DNA from: a bacterium
GTDB lineage: Bacteria > Vulcanimicrobiota > Vulcanimicrobiia > Vulcanimicrobiales > SCRA01
Assembly: GCA_004297985.1 (NCBI GenBank)
Contig: SCRA01000061.1
Span: forward strand, 1 to 34,506
Length of the DNA stretch: 34,506 nt
Direction of reading: 5' to 3'
In this document: positions 15,194 through 22,536 of the stretch, piece by piece
Position numbering within the stretch: the stretch's first letter is position 1
How the letters are laid out: every line of letters starts with the position of its first letter
The notes under the pieces: model-generated
Seen by the model: the letters and a program-made list of their open reading frames with translations, nothing else
What the model was told of the DNA's origin: nothing
Database searches by the model: none
Program-made: the position numbers and the translations under genes

Positions 15194-16613
15194 CGTCGCC
15201 GACTCGGTAGGACTCGTCGAGGAGTTCGATGATGTGGCGCACGCTCATCTCGCTGCCCTCGCGGCGCAGGCCGGCCTGCACCTGAAGCTGACAGCCGGGG
15301 TTGGCTGTGGCGCAGCAGGAGGCCCCGGTCGCCGCCGCGTTCTTCGCCTTGCGCTCCATCAAGCGCTGCGACATCTCCGGTTGGGTGAGATTGTAGATGC
15401 CGGCGCTGCCGCAGCACAGCGAGCTCTCGTCCATCTCCACCAGGGTGAGGCCGGGTATCTTGCGCAAGAGATTACGCGGCGCCTGGGTAATGCGCTGCGC
15501 GTGCACGAGGTGGCAAGGCTCCTGATACGTGACCGTCGCCTCGATGCGCCCTAAGTTCTCGTCGATGCCGATCTCGTCGAGGAACTCGGTGATATCGCGC
15601 ACCTTGGCTGCGAAGCGCACGGCGCGCGCATGCCACTGCGGGTCCTCGTGAAAGAGGTGCCCGTACTCTTTGAGCGTGGAGCCGCAACCAGCGGCATTGA
15701 TGATGTAGTAGTCCGCACCCGACTGTTCGAAGGCCTCGATGTTACGCTTGGCCAGCTCGCGCCCGGCGTCCATGTCGCCGGCGTGAACGGTGATGGCGCC
15801 GCAGCAGCCTTGTGCTGCGGGGGCGAGCACTTCGCAGCCGGCGCGCTGCAGGACGCGTACGGTGGCGAAGTCGATCTCGGCGAAGGCGGTTGCCATGATG
15901 CAGCCGCCGTGCAGGAAGACGGTGGCCTTTTTCGCGCCTGTGGCCTCCCAACGCTGGTCGCGCGCAACGAAGAAGGTGTCGCTCATGCGCGGCGCGAGAT
16001 CGATCATCTTCTCCATGCCGAAGAGGCGCGCGAGGCCGCTCTTCTGGGCGAATGCCTGGAGCCCCAGGCGCTGGACGAGCCAGAGCACGCGCGAGACCAA
16101 GCGCATGATGGCGAGGTTGCCGAAGAGCACGTGCAGCAGAAGGTGGCGCACGAAGTTCTTGATCGGGCCGCGCTCTTGCTCCAGCGCGCGGTTGACCTGC
16201 GTGCGCGCGGGCTCCAGCAGTTTGCCGTACTCCACGCCCGAAGGGCAGACCGCTTCGCAGGCACGGCAGTCCAGACACTCCGACATCTGGTGCATAAAGC
16301 CCGGGGAGAGCAGATCGAGCTGCCCTTCGGCAACCGACTTGATCAGCGCGATACGCCCGCGCGGGCTCGATGTCTCCACCATCGTCTCCACATACGTGGG
16401 GCAGGTGGGGAGGCAGAGTCCGCAGCGCACACAGCGGTTGAAGACATCGTCGGGCGGGATGTCGCGCCCGGTAAAGCCGTTGGCGGCGGGAGCGAAGTCG
16501 GCCAGCGTGGCGGCCGCCTCTTCGTGCGCGGCGACGGTGGCGTCGCTCATCCGCCCTGCTCCGCCGTAACGTGCCTCGGGGTGACTCTCGAAGGCGTCCG
16601 CCTGCTCGTCCAT
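15165..16613 (-). CDS. glcF: Glycolate oxidase iron-sulfur subunit GlcF
   Basis: This 482-residue protein has two N-terminal 4Fe-4S motifs, CVRCGLCLPTCP and CLDCRACEAVCP, and two C-terminal CCG-domain motifs, GCCGAITVHAGD and LCCGSAGIYNL, the order found in GlcF and related (S)-2-hydroxy-acid oxidases. It would carry electrons from GlcD to the membrane quinone pool. The ATG at 16613 has GGAGG with six-base spacing; an ATG at 16550 with GGAG upstream is a real alternative, since the first 21 residues are not conserved-looking. A hairpin repeat fills the gap to glcD. No glcE gene is present. Confidence 0.87.
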   Translation of the reverse strand: MDEQADAFESHPEARYGGAGRMSDATVAAHEEAAATLADFAPAANGFTGRDIPPDDVFNRCVRCGLCLPTCPTYVETMVETSSPRGRIALIKSVAEGQLDLLSPGFMHQMSECLDCRACEAVCPSGVEYGKLLEPARTQVNRALEQERGPIKNFVRHLLLHVLFGNLAIMRLVSRVLWLVQRLGLQAFAQKSGLARLFGMEKMIDLAPRMSDTFFVARDQRWEATGAKKATVFLHGGCIMATAFAEIDFATVRVLQRAGCEVLAPAAQGCCGAITVHAGDMDAGRELAKRNIEAFEQSGADYYIINAAGCGSTLKEYGHLFHEDPQWHARAVRFAAKVRDITEFLDEIGIDENLGRIEATVTYQEPCHLVHAQRITQAPRNLLRKIPGLTLVEMDESSLCCGSAGIYNLTQPEMSQRLMERKAKNAAATGASCCATANPGCQLQVQAGLRREGSEMSVRHIIELLDESYRVGDASRGTPATP

Positions 16614-16622
16614 TCTCTCTCC

Positions 16623-16695
16623 CTCCCCACTCACTACGCTGTGCTTCGCTCGTGGGGACCCTTCACTCGAAAGGCTCCGGCGCACCCGCGCCGGA
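16623..16695 (-). repeat. Single diverged copy of the 79-bp hairpin repeat
   Basis: This segment between glcD and glcF matches the tandem repeat at 34306-34506: CTCCCCACTCACT, then CGCT-GTGCTTCGCTCG, GGGGACCC and a GC hairpin. Here the hairpin is CCGGCGC (16677-16683) with GCGCCGG (16688-16694), whereas the other copies have CCGGGGC/GCCCCGG. Both arms changed together, so pairing is kept. The outer TCCCCAC/GTGGGGA arms are also fully paired in this copy. On the minus strand its end runs into the strong ribosome-binding site of glcF. Confidence 0.75.
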
Positions 16696-16701
16696 CTGCA
16701 G

Positions 16702-18129
16702 TTATAACTTGAAGGCGTCGATCCCGCCCGGCTCGGGGAATATCTTACCAGGATTCATGATACCGTTGGGGTCGAGTGCCGTCTTGATGCGGCGCATTGC
16801 CTCCACCTGCGCCGAGCCCAGATCGAGCTCGATGAACTGCTTCTTGAGCAGGCCGATGCCGTGCTCCCCCGAGAGCGTGCCGCCGCAGGCCACGGCGGCC
16901 TCGAAGATCTCGCGTGCCGCTGCGCCAACGCGCTCGAGCTCTTGGGGATCGTGGCGGTCGCAGAGGATGTTGGGATGGAGATTGCCGTCACCGACATGCC
17001 CGAAAAGCGGTATGGTCAGCGCATACTTCGCGGCGATTGCACGCACGGCGCGTACCATGCGCGGGATCTCGGAGCGCGGAATCGAGACGTCTTCGCCCAA
17101 CTTGTTCGGCCGTTTGCGTGCGAGCGCCGGGCTGATGCCGCGGCGCGCCTGCCAGAGCGCGTTGGACTCTGCCTCGTCGGCCGCCACGCGGACTTCGAGC
17201 GCACCGGCCTTACGTGCCAGCTCGGAGAGCGCCTCCATCTCGCCGTCCACGATGGCGCGGTGGTTGCCGTCGACGGCGAAGAGCAGGATCGCCTCGCGCT
17301 CGACGGGCAAGCCCAGATGAAACATCTCCTCGACGCAGGACATCGTGACGTCGTCCATCATCTCGATGGCGCATGGCGTGAGTCCCGCGCTCATGACCTC
17401 CGTGACGCACTGCGCGGCGTCGACGATCGAGGCGAAGACCGCCATCGCGGTCAGCGTGAACGGCGGTTTCTTGAGCAGCCGCAGCGTCGCCTCGGTGATC
17501 ACCCCTAGCGTCCCCTCGGCGCCCGTGAAGAGGGCGCGCAGGTTGTAGCCGGTGACGTTCTTGACCATCTTGCCGCCGGTGCGGATGATCTCGCCGGTGG
17601 GCAGCACCACCTGCAGCCCCATGACGTAGTCGGCCGTGACGCCGTACTTCAGACAACGTGAGCCGCCCGCATTCTCCGCCACGTTGCCGCCGATCGCCGA
17701 CTGGCGCATCGAGCTGGGATCGGGCGGGTAGAAGAGTCCGCGGCTCTCGACGGCCTTCTGTAAATCCGCGTTGATCACGCCGGGCTGGACGACGGCGACG
17801 AAGTTTACCTCGTCGATCTCCAGGATGCGATTCATGCGCTTGGTATCGATGACGATCCCGCCGCGCAACGGCACGGGGCCGCCGGAGAGGCTGGAGCCCA
17901 TCGCCCGCGGCGTGACGGCAAGGCGCTCGCGATTGGCCAACCGCACGATCTCCGCCACCTGCTCGGCGCTCTCGGGGATGGCCACGACCTGTGGGAAGCC
18001 TTCGTACCACGTGCCGTCGTAGCCGTAGACCAGGAGATCTTCGCGTGCGTCGAGCACGGCGCGGGGCCGCGGCAGGATGCGCCGAAGTTCGTCGAGCACG
18101 TGAGCGGGTAACGGAGCCGTATCGAGCAT
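16702..18129 (-). CDS. glcD: Glycolate/D-lactate oxidase FAD subunit GlcD
   Basis: This 475-residue flavoprotein of the vanillyl-alcohol-oxidase/PCMH family has the FAD-binding stretch PPDPSSMRQSAIGGNVAENA, then GVTADYVMGLQVVLPTGEI and GYNLRALFTGAEGTLGVIT. The C-terminal FAD-oxidase domain has HVGDGNLHPNI and SGEHGIGLLKK. It would oxidise glycolate to glyoxylate (or D-lactate to pyruvate) and pass electrons to GlcF, encoded 88 bases downstream. The ATG at 18129 was chosen; a GTG at 18147 would add six residues. The gene is divergent from the threonine operon leader. Confidence 0.9.
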   Translation of the reverse strand: MLDTAPLPAHVLDELRRILPRPRAVLDAREDLLVYGYDGTWYEGFPQVVAIPESAEQVAEIVRLANRERLAVTPRAMGSSLSGGPVPLRGGIVIDTKRMNRILEIDEVNFVAVVQPGVINADLQKAVESRGLFYPPDPSSMRQSAIGGNVAENAGGSRCLKYGVTADYVMGLQVVLPTGEIIRTGGKMVKNVTGYNLRALFTGAEGTLGVITEATLRLLKKPPFTLTAMAVFASIVDAAQCVTEVMSAGLTPCAIEMMDDVTMSCVEEMFHLGLPVEREAILLFAVDGNHRAIVDGEMEALSELARKAGALEVRVAADEAESNALWQARRGISPALARKRPNKLGEDVSIPRSEIPRMVRAVRAIAAKYALTIPLFGHVGDGNLHPNILCDRHDPQELERVGAAAREIFEAAVACGGTLSGEHGIGLLKKQFIELDLGSAQVEAMRRIKTALDPNGIMNPGKIFPEPGGIDAFKL

Positions 18130-18228
18130 CGAAGGGATGTTCCGCACCTCGGCGGTTCCGCCTTCGCGCAGAGTTCACCCGAGAGGGTGAAGGATTTCTC
18201 GCGAAGTACCGATATACTGGTCAGAGCA

Positions 18229-18309
18229 ATGTACTGCACGATCATTACGACTACCACCACGACGATTACTCGCAGCCAGGGGCTGTGGGCTGGAGCGGCG
18301 TTGCGGTAA
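18229..18309 (+). CDS. thrL: Threonine attenuator leader peptide
   Basis: This 26-codon frame (ATG to TAA) has threonine at positions 4, 7-12 and 14 and isoleucine at 5, 6 and 13, so 11 of residues 4-14 are Thr or Ile. Its tail is Arg-Ser-Gln-Gly-Leu-Trp and then small residues. This is the layout of the E. coli thr leader, in which Thr and Ile codons sense the charged tRNAs. It is not meant as a functional protein but as a ribosome-stalling sensor. No good ribosome-binding site precedes it, in line with a very short 5' leader. It lies directly before the attenuator terminator and thrC. Confidence 0.85.
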   Translation: MYCTIITTTTTTITRSQGLWAGAALR

Positions 18310-18334
18310 CGGTCGGCACGATCAGCGGACCAAC

Positions 18335-18371
18335 GAGACGCCCCCGGCCTGCAGGCCGGGGGCGTCTCTTT
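18335..18371 (+). terminator. Attenuator terminator before thrC
   Basis: GAGACGCCCCCGGCCT (18335-18350) is followed after two bases by its perfect complement (18353-18368), giving about 15 GC-rich base pairs. The short pyrimidine run CTCTTTC at the end of the stem acts as the release tract. It lies 24 bases before the thrC start and 25 bases after the leader peptide stop, as expected of an attenuator. Confidence 0.88.
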
Positions 18372-18394
18372 CATATCACGAGGAGTAGGGCACG

Positions 18395-19714
18395 ATGGAC
18401 AAGACGTTGGCGCGCCTGCGGTGCGCCGAGCTCGACGGCGCGGCGCCGGCCGAACACGGCTGGCACGGCGTCGGCGGGCCGGAGCCGCTGCGGTGTGCCG
18501 AGGCCGGCTGCGGCGGAGAGGCGATCGAAGGCAACACCTGTCCGCGCTGTGGCGGGCTGCTCGAGTTCGCCGAGCCGCACGGCATCGGGCGCGATGCGCT
18601 CGTTCAGATCCTGCGAGATCGTAGCGTGGCAACCAGCGCGATCGATCGCAGCGGCGTCTGGCGCTTTCGCGAGCTGCTCCCGCACATCGACGAAGCGCGG
18701 ATCGTCTCGCTGGACGAGAACGAGATCCCGCTGCAGGAGGCTCCGCGCAGCGCCGCTTGGAGCGGCGTGGAGCGCGTGGCCGTCTACCACTGCGGGCGCA
18801 ACCCGAGCGGCTCGTTCAAGGATGCGGGGATGACGGTAGCCGTCTCTTTCGCGGCCGCGCGCGGCTCGCGTGTTGCCCTCTGTGCGAGCACGGGGAATAC
18901 GTCGGCGGCGATGGCCGCCTACGCCGCGCGCGCCGGGATGGGGGCCTTCGTGTTGGCTCCCGCGGGCGGTGTCTCGCAGGCGAAGGTGGCGCAGACGTTG
19001 GCGTACGGCGCGCACGTGCTGACCATCGAAGGCGACTTCGACGACGCGCTTCGCCTGGCGCGTGCGGTAGGCGCGGCCTCGCGCGAGGTGGCTCTAGTGA
19101 ACTCCGTGGATCCGTACCGCATCGAGGGGCAGAAGTGCGTCGCGTTCGCCATGCTCGAGCAGCGTCGTTGGCGCGCCCCCGATTGGGTGGTGCTTCCAGG
19201 CGGAAATTTGGGCAACGTGAGCGCGCTTGGTAAGGGCTTCCGCGAAGCGCTGGCGCTCGGGTTGTCGGACCGGCTCCCGCGGCTGTGCGTCGTGCAGGCT
19301 TCGGGCGCCGCGCCGTTCGCCCGGGCGTGGGAGAGCGGTGCGGAGCTGGAGCCCGTGAAGGCGCAGACCGTCGCCAGCGCCATCCGCATCGGCAATCCCG
19401 TCTCATGGCGCAAGGCGCGCCGCGAGCTTCGCGCCTGCGACGGTCTGGCGTTGGCCCTCTCTGACGAGGATATCCTCGAAGCGCGGCGCGCTATCGGCGG
19501 CGACGGCCTGGGCTGCGAGCCCGCATCCGCGGCCTCGTTGGCCGGCGTGCGCGAGCTGCGCCGGCGCGGCGTGATGCGCGCCGACGAAGACGTCGTCTGT
19601 ATCTTGACCGGCCACGTCTTGAAGGATTCGTCCGTGGTCGAACCCATCGCACCCGAGCCGGTAGCCAATTCGGTAGACGCCGTGCTCTCCGCCATGCTGA
19701 AGGAGAAGAAGTAG
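18395..19714 (+). CDS. thrC: Threonine synthase
   Basis: This PLP enzyme converts O-phosphohomoserine to threonine and phosphate. The 439-residue protein starts with a zinc-ribbon-like part (Cys34, Cys39, Cys49, Cys52) typical of the threonine synthases found outside enterobacteria. The PLP lysine is Lys142 in NPSGSFKDAGM, followed by CASTGNTSAAMAAYAARAG for phosphate binding, and VVLPGGNLGNVSALGKGF later. The ATG at 18395 has GAGGAG upstream. It stands behind a threonine attenuator and is followed after three bases by homoserine kinase, so the assignment within the fold-type II family (as opposed to threonine dehydratase) is secure. Confidence 0.94.
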   Translation: MDKTLARLRCAELDGAAPAEHGWHGVGGPEPLRCAEAGCGGEAIEGNTCPRCGGLLEFAEPHGIGRDALVQILRDRSVATSAIDRSGVWRFRELLPHIDEARIVSLDENEIPLQEAPRSAAWSGVERVAVYHCGRNPSGSFKDAGMTVAVSFAAARGSRVALCASTGNTSAAMAAYAARAGMGAFVLAPAGGVSQAKVAQTLAYGAHVLTIEGDFDDALRLARAVGAASREVALVNSVDPYRIEGQKCVAFAMLEQRRWRAPDWVVLPGGNLGNVSALGKGFREALALGLSDRLPRLCVVQASGAAPFARAWESGAELEPVKAQTVASAIRIGNPVSWRKARRELRACDGLALALSDEDILEARRAIGGDGLGCEPASAASLAGVRELRRRGVMRADEDVVCILTGHVLKDSSVVEPIAPEPVANSVDAVLSAMLKEKK

Positions 19715-19717
19715 CCG

Positions 19718-20647
19718 ATGCGCATCGATTTTGAGGTCCCCGCGACGAGCGCCAACCTCGGTTCCGGCTTCGACGCCGTCGGCATCGCTCTCGAGCTCCG
19801 CCTGCGCGCTAGCCTGCGCTGTGACGATGGCTCGTTCCGGACGCGTTTTCTTCCCGGTCCCCAGATGCCCACCCACGACGGCTTCGAACAGGAGATCGTG
19901 CGCGGCATGCGCGCCTTGCTAGGCGAGGACGCCGAGTTGCCGCGCGGCGAGCTCGCGGTGGAGAACCCACTTCCCCTGGGCAAGGGCCTGGGCTCGAGCG
20001 CCGCGGCGCTGGTGCTGGGCTTGCTGGTGGCAGACGCCGCCGACGGTCTGGAGACGCCCGCCGAGCGGCTCGTGGAGTTAGCCTGCGGCCTCGAGGGACA
20101 CCCTGACAACTCCACCCCCGCGCTGCTCGGGGGCATCGTGGTAGCGGCACAGCAGGGCGAGACGATGCCGAGCTACCTGCGCTTCGACCCGCCGTCCGGC
20201 GTCCGAGCGATCATCGCCGTGCCGCAGCTGGAGCTGGCGACGGCGCAGGCGCGCGCCGTGCTGCCGCAGGCGTATGCGAAGGAGGACAGCGTCTTCAACG
20301 TGCAGCGCGCCGCGCTCTTAGGAGCGGCGTTGGCCAGCGGCAACGTTCGTCATCTGCGCGTAGCGATGCAGGACCGGCTCCACCAGCCGTACCGCGCCGC
20401 GTTCGTACCAGGCCTCGACGAGGCGTTGCGCTTGGAGCATCAGGGCCTGCTGGGAATCGCTCTCTCAGGCGCGGGGCCAAGCGTCCTGGCCCTGGTCGAC
20501 GGCAACGCGATGGAGATCGCGGCTTCGATGAGGGCGTGCTTTGCGCGCCACCGCGTGGCCTGCGAGACGTGGGTCTTGGGCCTGGCCCGCGAGGGGGCGC
20601 TCGTCCATGATCGCATCAGGAACGAGCGCCGCGTTGTCGGGGCCTAG
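19718..20647 (+). CDS. thrB: Homoserine kinase
   Basis: This GHMP-family kinase phosphorylates homoserine to make the substrate of the threonine synthase encoded just upstream. The 309-residue protein has the N-terminal VPATSANLGSGFDAVG, the ATP-binding loop PLPLGKGLGSSAAA (84-97), EGHPDNSTPALLGG (126-139) and the C-terminal GIALSGAGPSVLAL. All fit homoserine kinase. It shares the thrC transcript, with three bases between the genes, and so the leader attenuator. Its stop is near a small dyad (CTAGCG/CGCTAG, 20652-20668) at the convergent junction with pncA. Confidence 0.94.
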   Translation: MRIDFEVPATSANLGSGFDAVGIALELRLRASLRCDDGSFRTRFLPGPQMPTHDGFEQEIVRGMRALLGEDAELPRGELAVENPLPLGKGLGSSAAALVLGLLVADAADGLETPAERLVELACGLEGHPDNSTPALLGGIVVAAQQGETMPSYLRFDPPSGVRAIIAVPQLELATAQARAVLPQAYAKEDSVFNVQRAALLGAALASGNVRHLRVAMQDRLHQPYRAAFVPGLDEALRLEHQGLLGIALSGAGPSVLALVDGNAMEIAASMRACFARHRVACETWVLGLAREGALVHDRIRNERRVVGA

Positions 20648-20664
20648 TCTCCTAGCGGCCTGCG

Positions 20665-21255
20665 CTAGCGCAGATCCGCGCTACCGATCAAGTGCGCACC
20701 GCCGCGGCGCATCGCTTCAAGCGCCGCCTGCTCGTCGCCCGGCGCCACGTTGACGGCGGCGATCGCGTCCGTGATCACGTAGACATCGAAGCCGTGCGCG
20801 ACCCCCTCGAGTGCCGTCGCCTTGACGCAGTAGTCCGTCGCTAAGCCGCAGATGAAGAGCCGATGCACGCCATCCTCGTGCAGGCGTGCTGCGAGATCGG
20901 TGCCCGCGAAACCGCTGTAGCCGTCCGTGGCGGGATCGGTCCCCTTGCTGATCACCACGTCGATCGCCGAGTGGTCGAGCAGCGGTGAGAACTCCGCTCC
21001 CGGCGTGTCTTGGAGGCAATGGTAGGGCCAGGGCCCGCCGTGGTCCTGAAAGTAGGCGTGGGTACGCGGATGCCAATCGCGCGTGGCGTAGACGCGTGCG
21101 AATCGCGGCGAGAGTGCGTTGATGGGCGCGAAGATGCGATTGCCCTCGGCCACGGCTAGCGTGCCGCCGGGAAGGAAGTCGTTCTGCGGGTCGACGATGA
21201 TCAAGGCATCGCCGGCCGCGATGGTGGGAGTGCTCACCCGACGCGAGTTCGCCAT
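20665..21255 (-). CDS. pncA: Nicotinamidase (pyrazinamidase)
   Basis: This 196-residue isochorismatase-fold amidase hydrolyses nicotinamide to nicotinate for NAD salvage. The catalytic triad is visible: Asp22 in IIVDPQNDFLPGG, Lys104 in VISKGTD and Cys143 in GLATDYCVKAT. Metal ligands are Asp60, His62 and His66 in RDWHPRTHAYF. The protein has normal family length. The ATG at 21255 has GGGAG about 11 bases upstream. It is divergent from an unknown 150-residue protein across 56 bp. No other NAD-salvage gene lies nearby. Confidence 0.92.
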   Translation of the reverse strand: MANSRRVSTPTIAAGDALIIVDPQNDFLPGGTLAVAEGNRIFAPINALSPRFARVYATRDWHPRTHAYFQDHGGPWPYHCLQDTPGAEFSPLLDHSAIDVVISKGTDPATDGYSGFAGTDLAARLHEDGVHRLFICGLATDYCVKATALEGVAHGFDVYVITDAIAAVNVAPGDEQAALEAMRRGGAHLIGSADLR

Positions 21256-21311
21256 CCGCGTCGCCGGCTCCCAAGGGCCTGCGCCGCACCGCGTCCAACA
21301 CTTGAGACCAG

Positions 21312-21764
21312 ATGGGATACGACGCCCGAGAATTCATGCGAGGGCACGCCTCCGTGGCCGTCGGCTCGCAAGCCGGTGGATACATCGTAGAGCACGCGGC
21401 CTTCGTCGATTTCGTCCTCCACTTGAGTGACTCCGAGCTACCGCTGGCTGCCGCCGAGCGCCGCTCGTTGGCCATGCTCGCAGCCGTGCCGCACGCCCTC
21501 CTGGATGACGAGGAGGCCTCCGGCGAAGGCTGGCGCGTCGTTGCTCCCGTGGCTCAGAGCGACTGGCCCGTTCTCGAGACGACCCCGCGGCGACTGCGCG
21601 AGGCGCTGGAGACGGCGCGCACGGTGCTCTGGCGCCACGCCGTCCCCGTAGGCATCAGCGCCGGCGATCTGATCGCCGTCGAGAGCGAGATCGATGCCGT
21701 CCTCGTCTGCCTGCAGAAGGCGGAGGCCGCGGGCGTCCCCGTTAGCGTCTCGTACGTAGCCTGA
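21312..21764 (+). CDS. Uncharacterised 150-residue protein
   Basis: I do not recognise this protein. It is acidic, soluble-looking, with no signal peptide or membrane segment. It has two helical parts (about 30-65, HAAFVDFVLHLSDSELPLAA; about 95-130, RLREALETARTVLWRHAVPVG) and ends in a short beta-like GVPVSVSYVA. No metal or catalytic motif stands out. Codon use matches its neighbours and a clear terminator follows 46 bases after the stop, so the gene looks real. It is divergent from nicotinamidase. Confidence 0.65.
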   Translation: MGYDAREFMRGHASVAVGSQAGGYIVEHAAFVDFVLHLSDSELPLAAAERRSLAMLAAVPHALLDDEEASGEGWRVVAPVAQSDWPVLETTPRRLREALETARTVLWRHAVPVGISAGDLIAVESEIDAVLVCLQKAEAAGVPVSVSYVA

Positions 21765-21809
21765 ACCCTTCGCTCTAGGTCCTCCGCCCCACCCAACGAT
21801 CCCGAGTCA

Positions 21810-21843
21810 ACGGCCGCCTATGGATAGGCGGCCGTTTTGTGTT
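21810..21843 (+). terminator. Rho-independent terminator
   Basis: ACGGCCGCCTA (21810-21820), loop TGGA, and TAGGCGGCCGT (21825-21835) make a perfect 11-bp stem, followed by TTTTGTGTT. It ends the transcript of the uncharacterised gene and separates it from the MarR promoter. Confidence 0.9.
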
Positions 21844-21873
21844 CGAGCGCCCCGTGCTAGCGCCGGCGGGATC

Positions 21874-21969
21874 TTGCTACCCAGGTACTGAAGAATTATC
21901 ATACTACCTGGGTAATGTTCGATCTGGCGGCAAACTCAACCACGGTATCGATCGACCGATACCTGGGTT
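21874..21969 (+). promoter_or_regulatory. MarR-gene promoter with three TACCnnGGTA operators
   Basis: A promoter is readable: -35 TTGCTA (21874-21879), a 17-bp spacer and -10 TATCAT (21897-21902). Three copies of a short dyad surround it: TACCCAGGTA (21878-21887) overlapping the -35, TACCTGGGTA (21905-21914) at the start of transcription, and TACCTGGGTT (21960-21969) in the leader. The first two are inverted copies of one another. This placement suits repression by the MarR protein encoded just downstream. Confidence 0.7.
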
Positions 21970-22017
21970 CGTGTGGATTTCTTGTGGATAGCCGAGAGAG
22001 GCTGCGGAGGCCTGACT

Positions 22018-22464
22018 GTGGAGAGATCGGTGGAGAGCCTTGGGAGCGACGTGGCGCGCTTGCTGGCCCTGGCGGAGCGGCGCCTAGGCAAAGTCGTCGA
22101 TCGCGCGTTGGGGGTGCTGAGCACCTCGTCGGCCCAACGCCCCGTCCTGGAGGCTCTCTGGGAGCGGGGCGAACGCACGCCGGCGGAGCTGGCCAAGGAA
22201 GCGCAGGTAGAGGGGCCCCCGATGAGCCGCATGCTGCGGCGCATGGAGGCGGCGGGCCTGATCAAGCGCCGCGACGATCCGAACGACAAGCGCCGCCGGC
22301 TGATCAGCGTAACGACCAAGGGCGAGCGTCTGCGAGACGTGCTCCCCGGAGTGGCCGACGGTGTGGTAGCTCGGGCCTTAGAGCGGCTGGAGCCCGATCG
22401 CCGGACCCGCCTGCGGGAGGATCTGCAGGCCCTGATGGCCGTGCTCGAGGACGCCCGTCGATAG
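22018..22464 (+). CDS. MarR-family transcriptional regulator
   Basis: This 148-residue winged-helix regulator has the MarR core RTPAELAKEAQVEGPPMSRM, then LRRMEAAGLIKRRDDPNDKRRRLISVT (the wing, with the D-x-R-x-x-R-like DPNDKRRRL) and helical dimerisation ends. MarR proteins are dimeric repressors released by small phenolic or other ligands, or by oxidation; the ligand is unknown here. The GTG at 22018 has GGAGG with seven-base spacing, so it is preferred over a longer form from 21973. Repeated dyads around its own promoter suggest autoregulation. A Xer recombinase gene follows by 72 bp and may be co-transcribed. Confidence 0.9.
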   Translation: MERSVESLGSDVARLLALAERRLGKVVDRALGVLSTSSAQRPVLEALWERGERTPAELAKEAQVEGPPMSRMLRRMEAAGLIKRRDDPNDKRRRLISVTTKGERLRDVLPGVADGVVARALERLEPDRRTRLREDLQALMAVLEDARR

Positions 22465-22536
22465 GAGCAGGACGCCTCGTCATACTCGTCAAACAAGCAT
22501 TATGCGAGATAGTAGGGAAACGAGGAGGAGACGGCG

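Larger units (their letters stand above)
18213..18394 (+). promoter_or_regulatory. Threonine operon attenuator leader
   Basis: The leader before thrC holds, in order, a -10-like TATACT (18213-18218, no clear -35), a Thr/Ile-rich leader peptide (18229-18309), a possible antiterminator pairing and a strong terminator (18335-18368). CAGCCAGGGGC at 18273-18283 can pair with the left terminator arm (about 18340-18351) through roughly ten base pairs, which would prevent terminator formation. When threonyl-tRNA is scarce the ribosome should stall at the Thr codons and let thrC and thrB be transcribed. The predicted start of transcription would be only a few bases before the leader ATG. Confidence 0.82.

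Noticed and set aside
20652-20672. Terminator between thrB and pncA
   Set aside because: The dyads CTAGCG/CGCTAG and TGCGCTAGCGCA are short, overlap the pncA stop and lack a T-run; too weak to call.
22495-22520. dif site upstream of the Xer gene
   Set aside because: CATTATGCGA resembles one Xer-binding half site, but no second half lies at the right distance.
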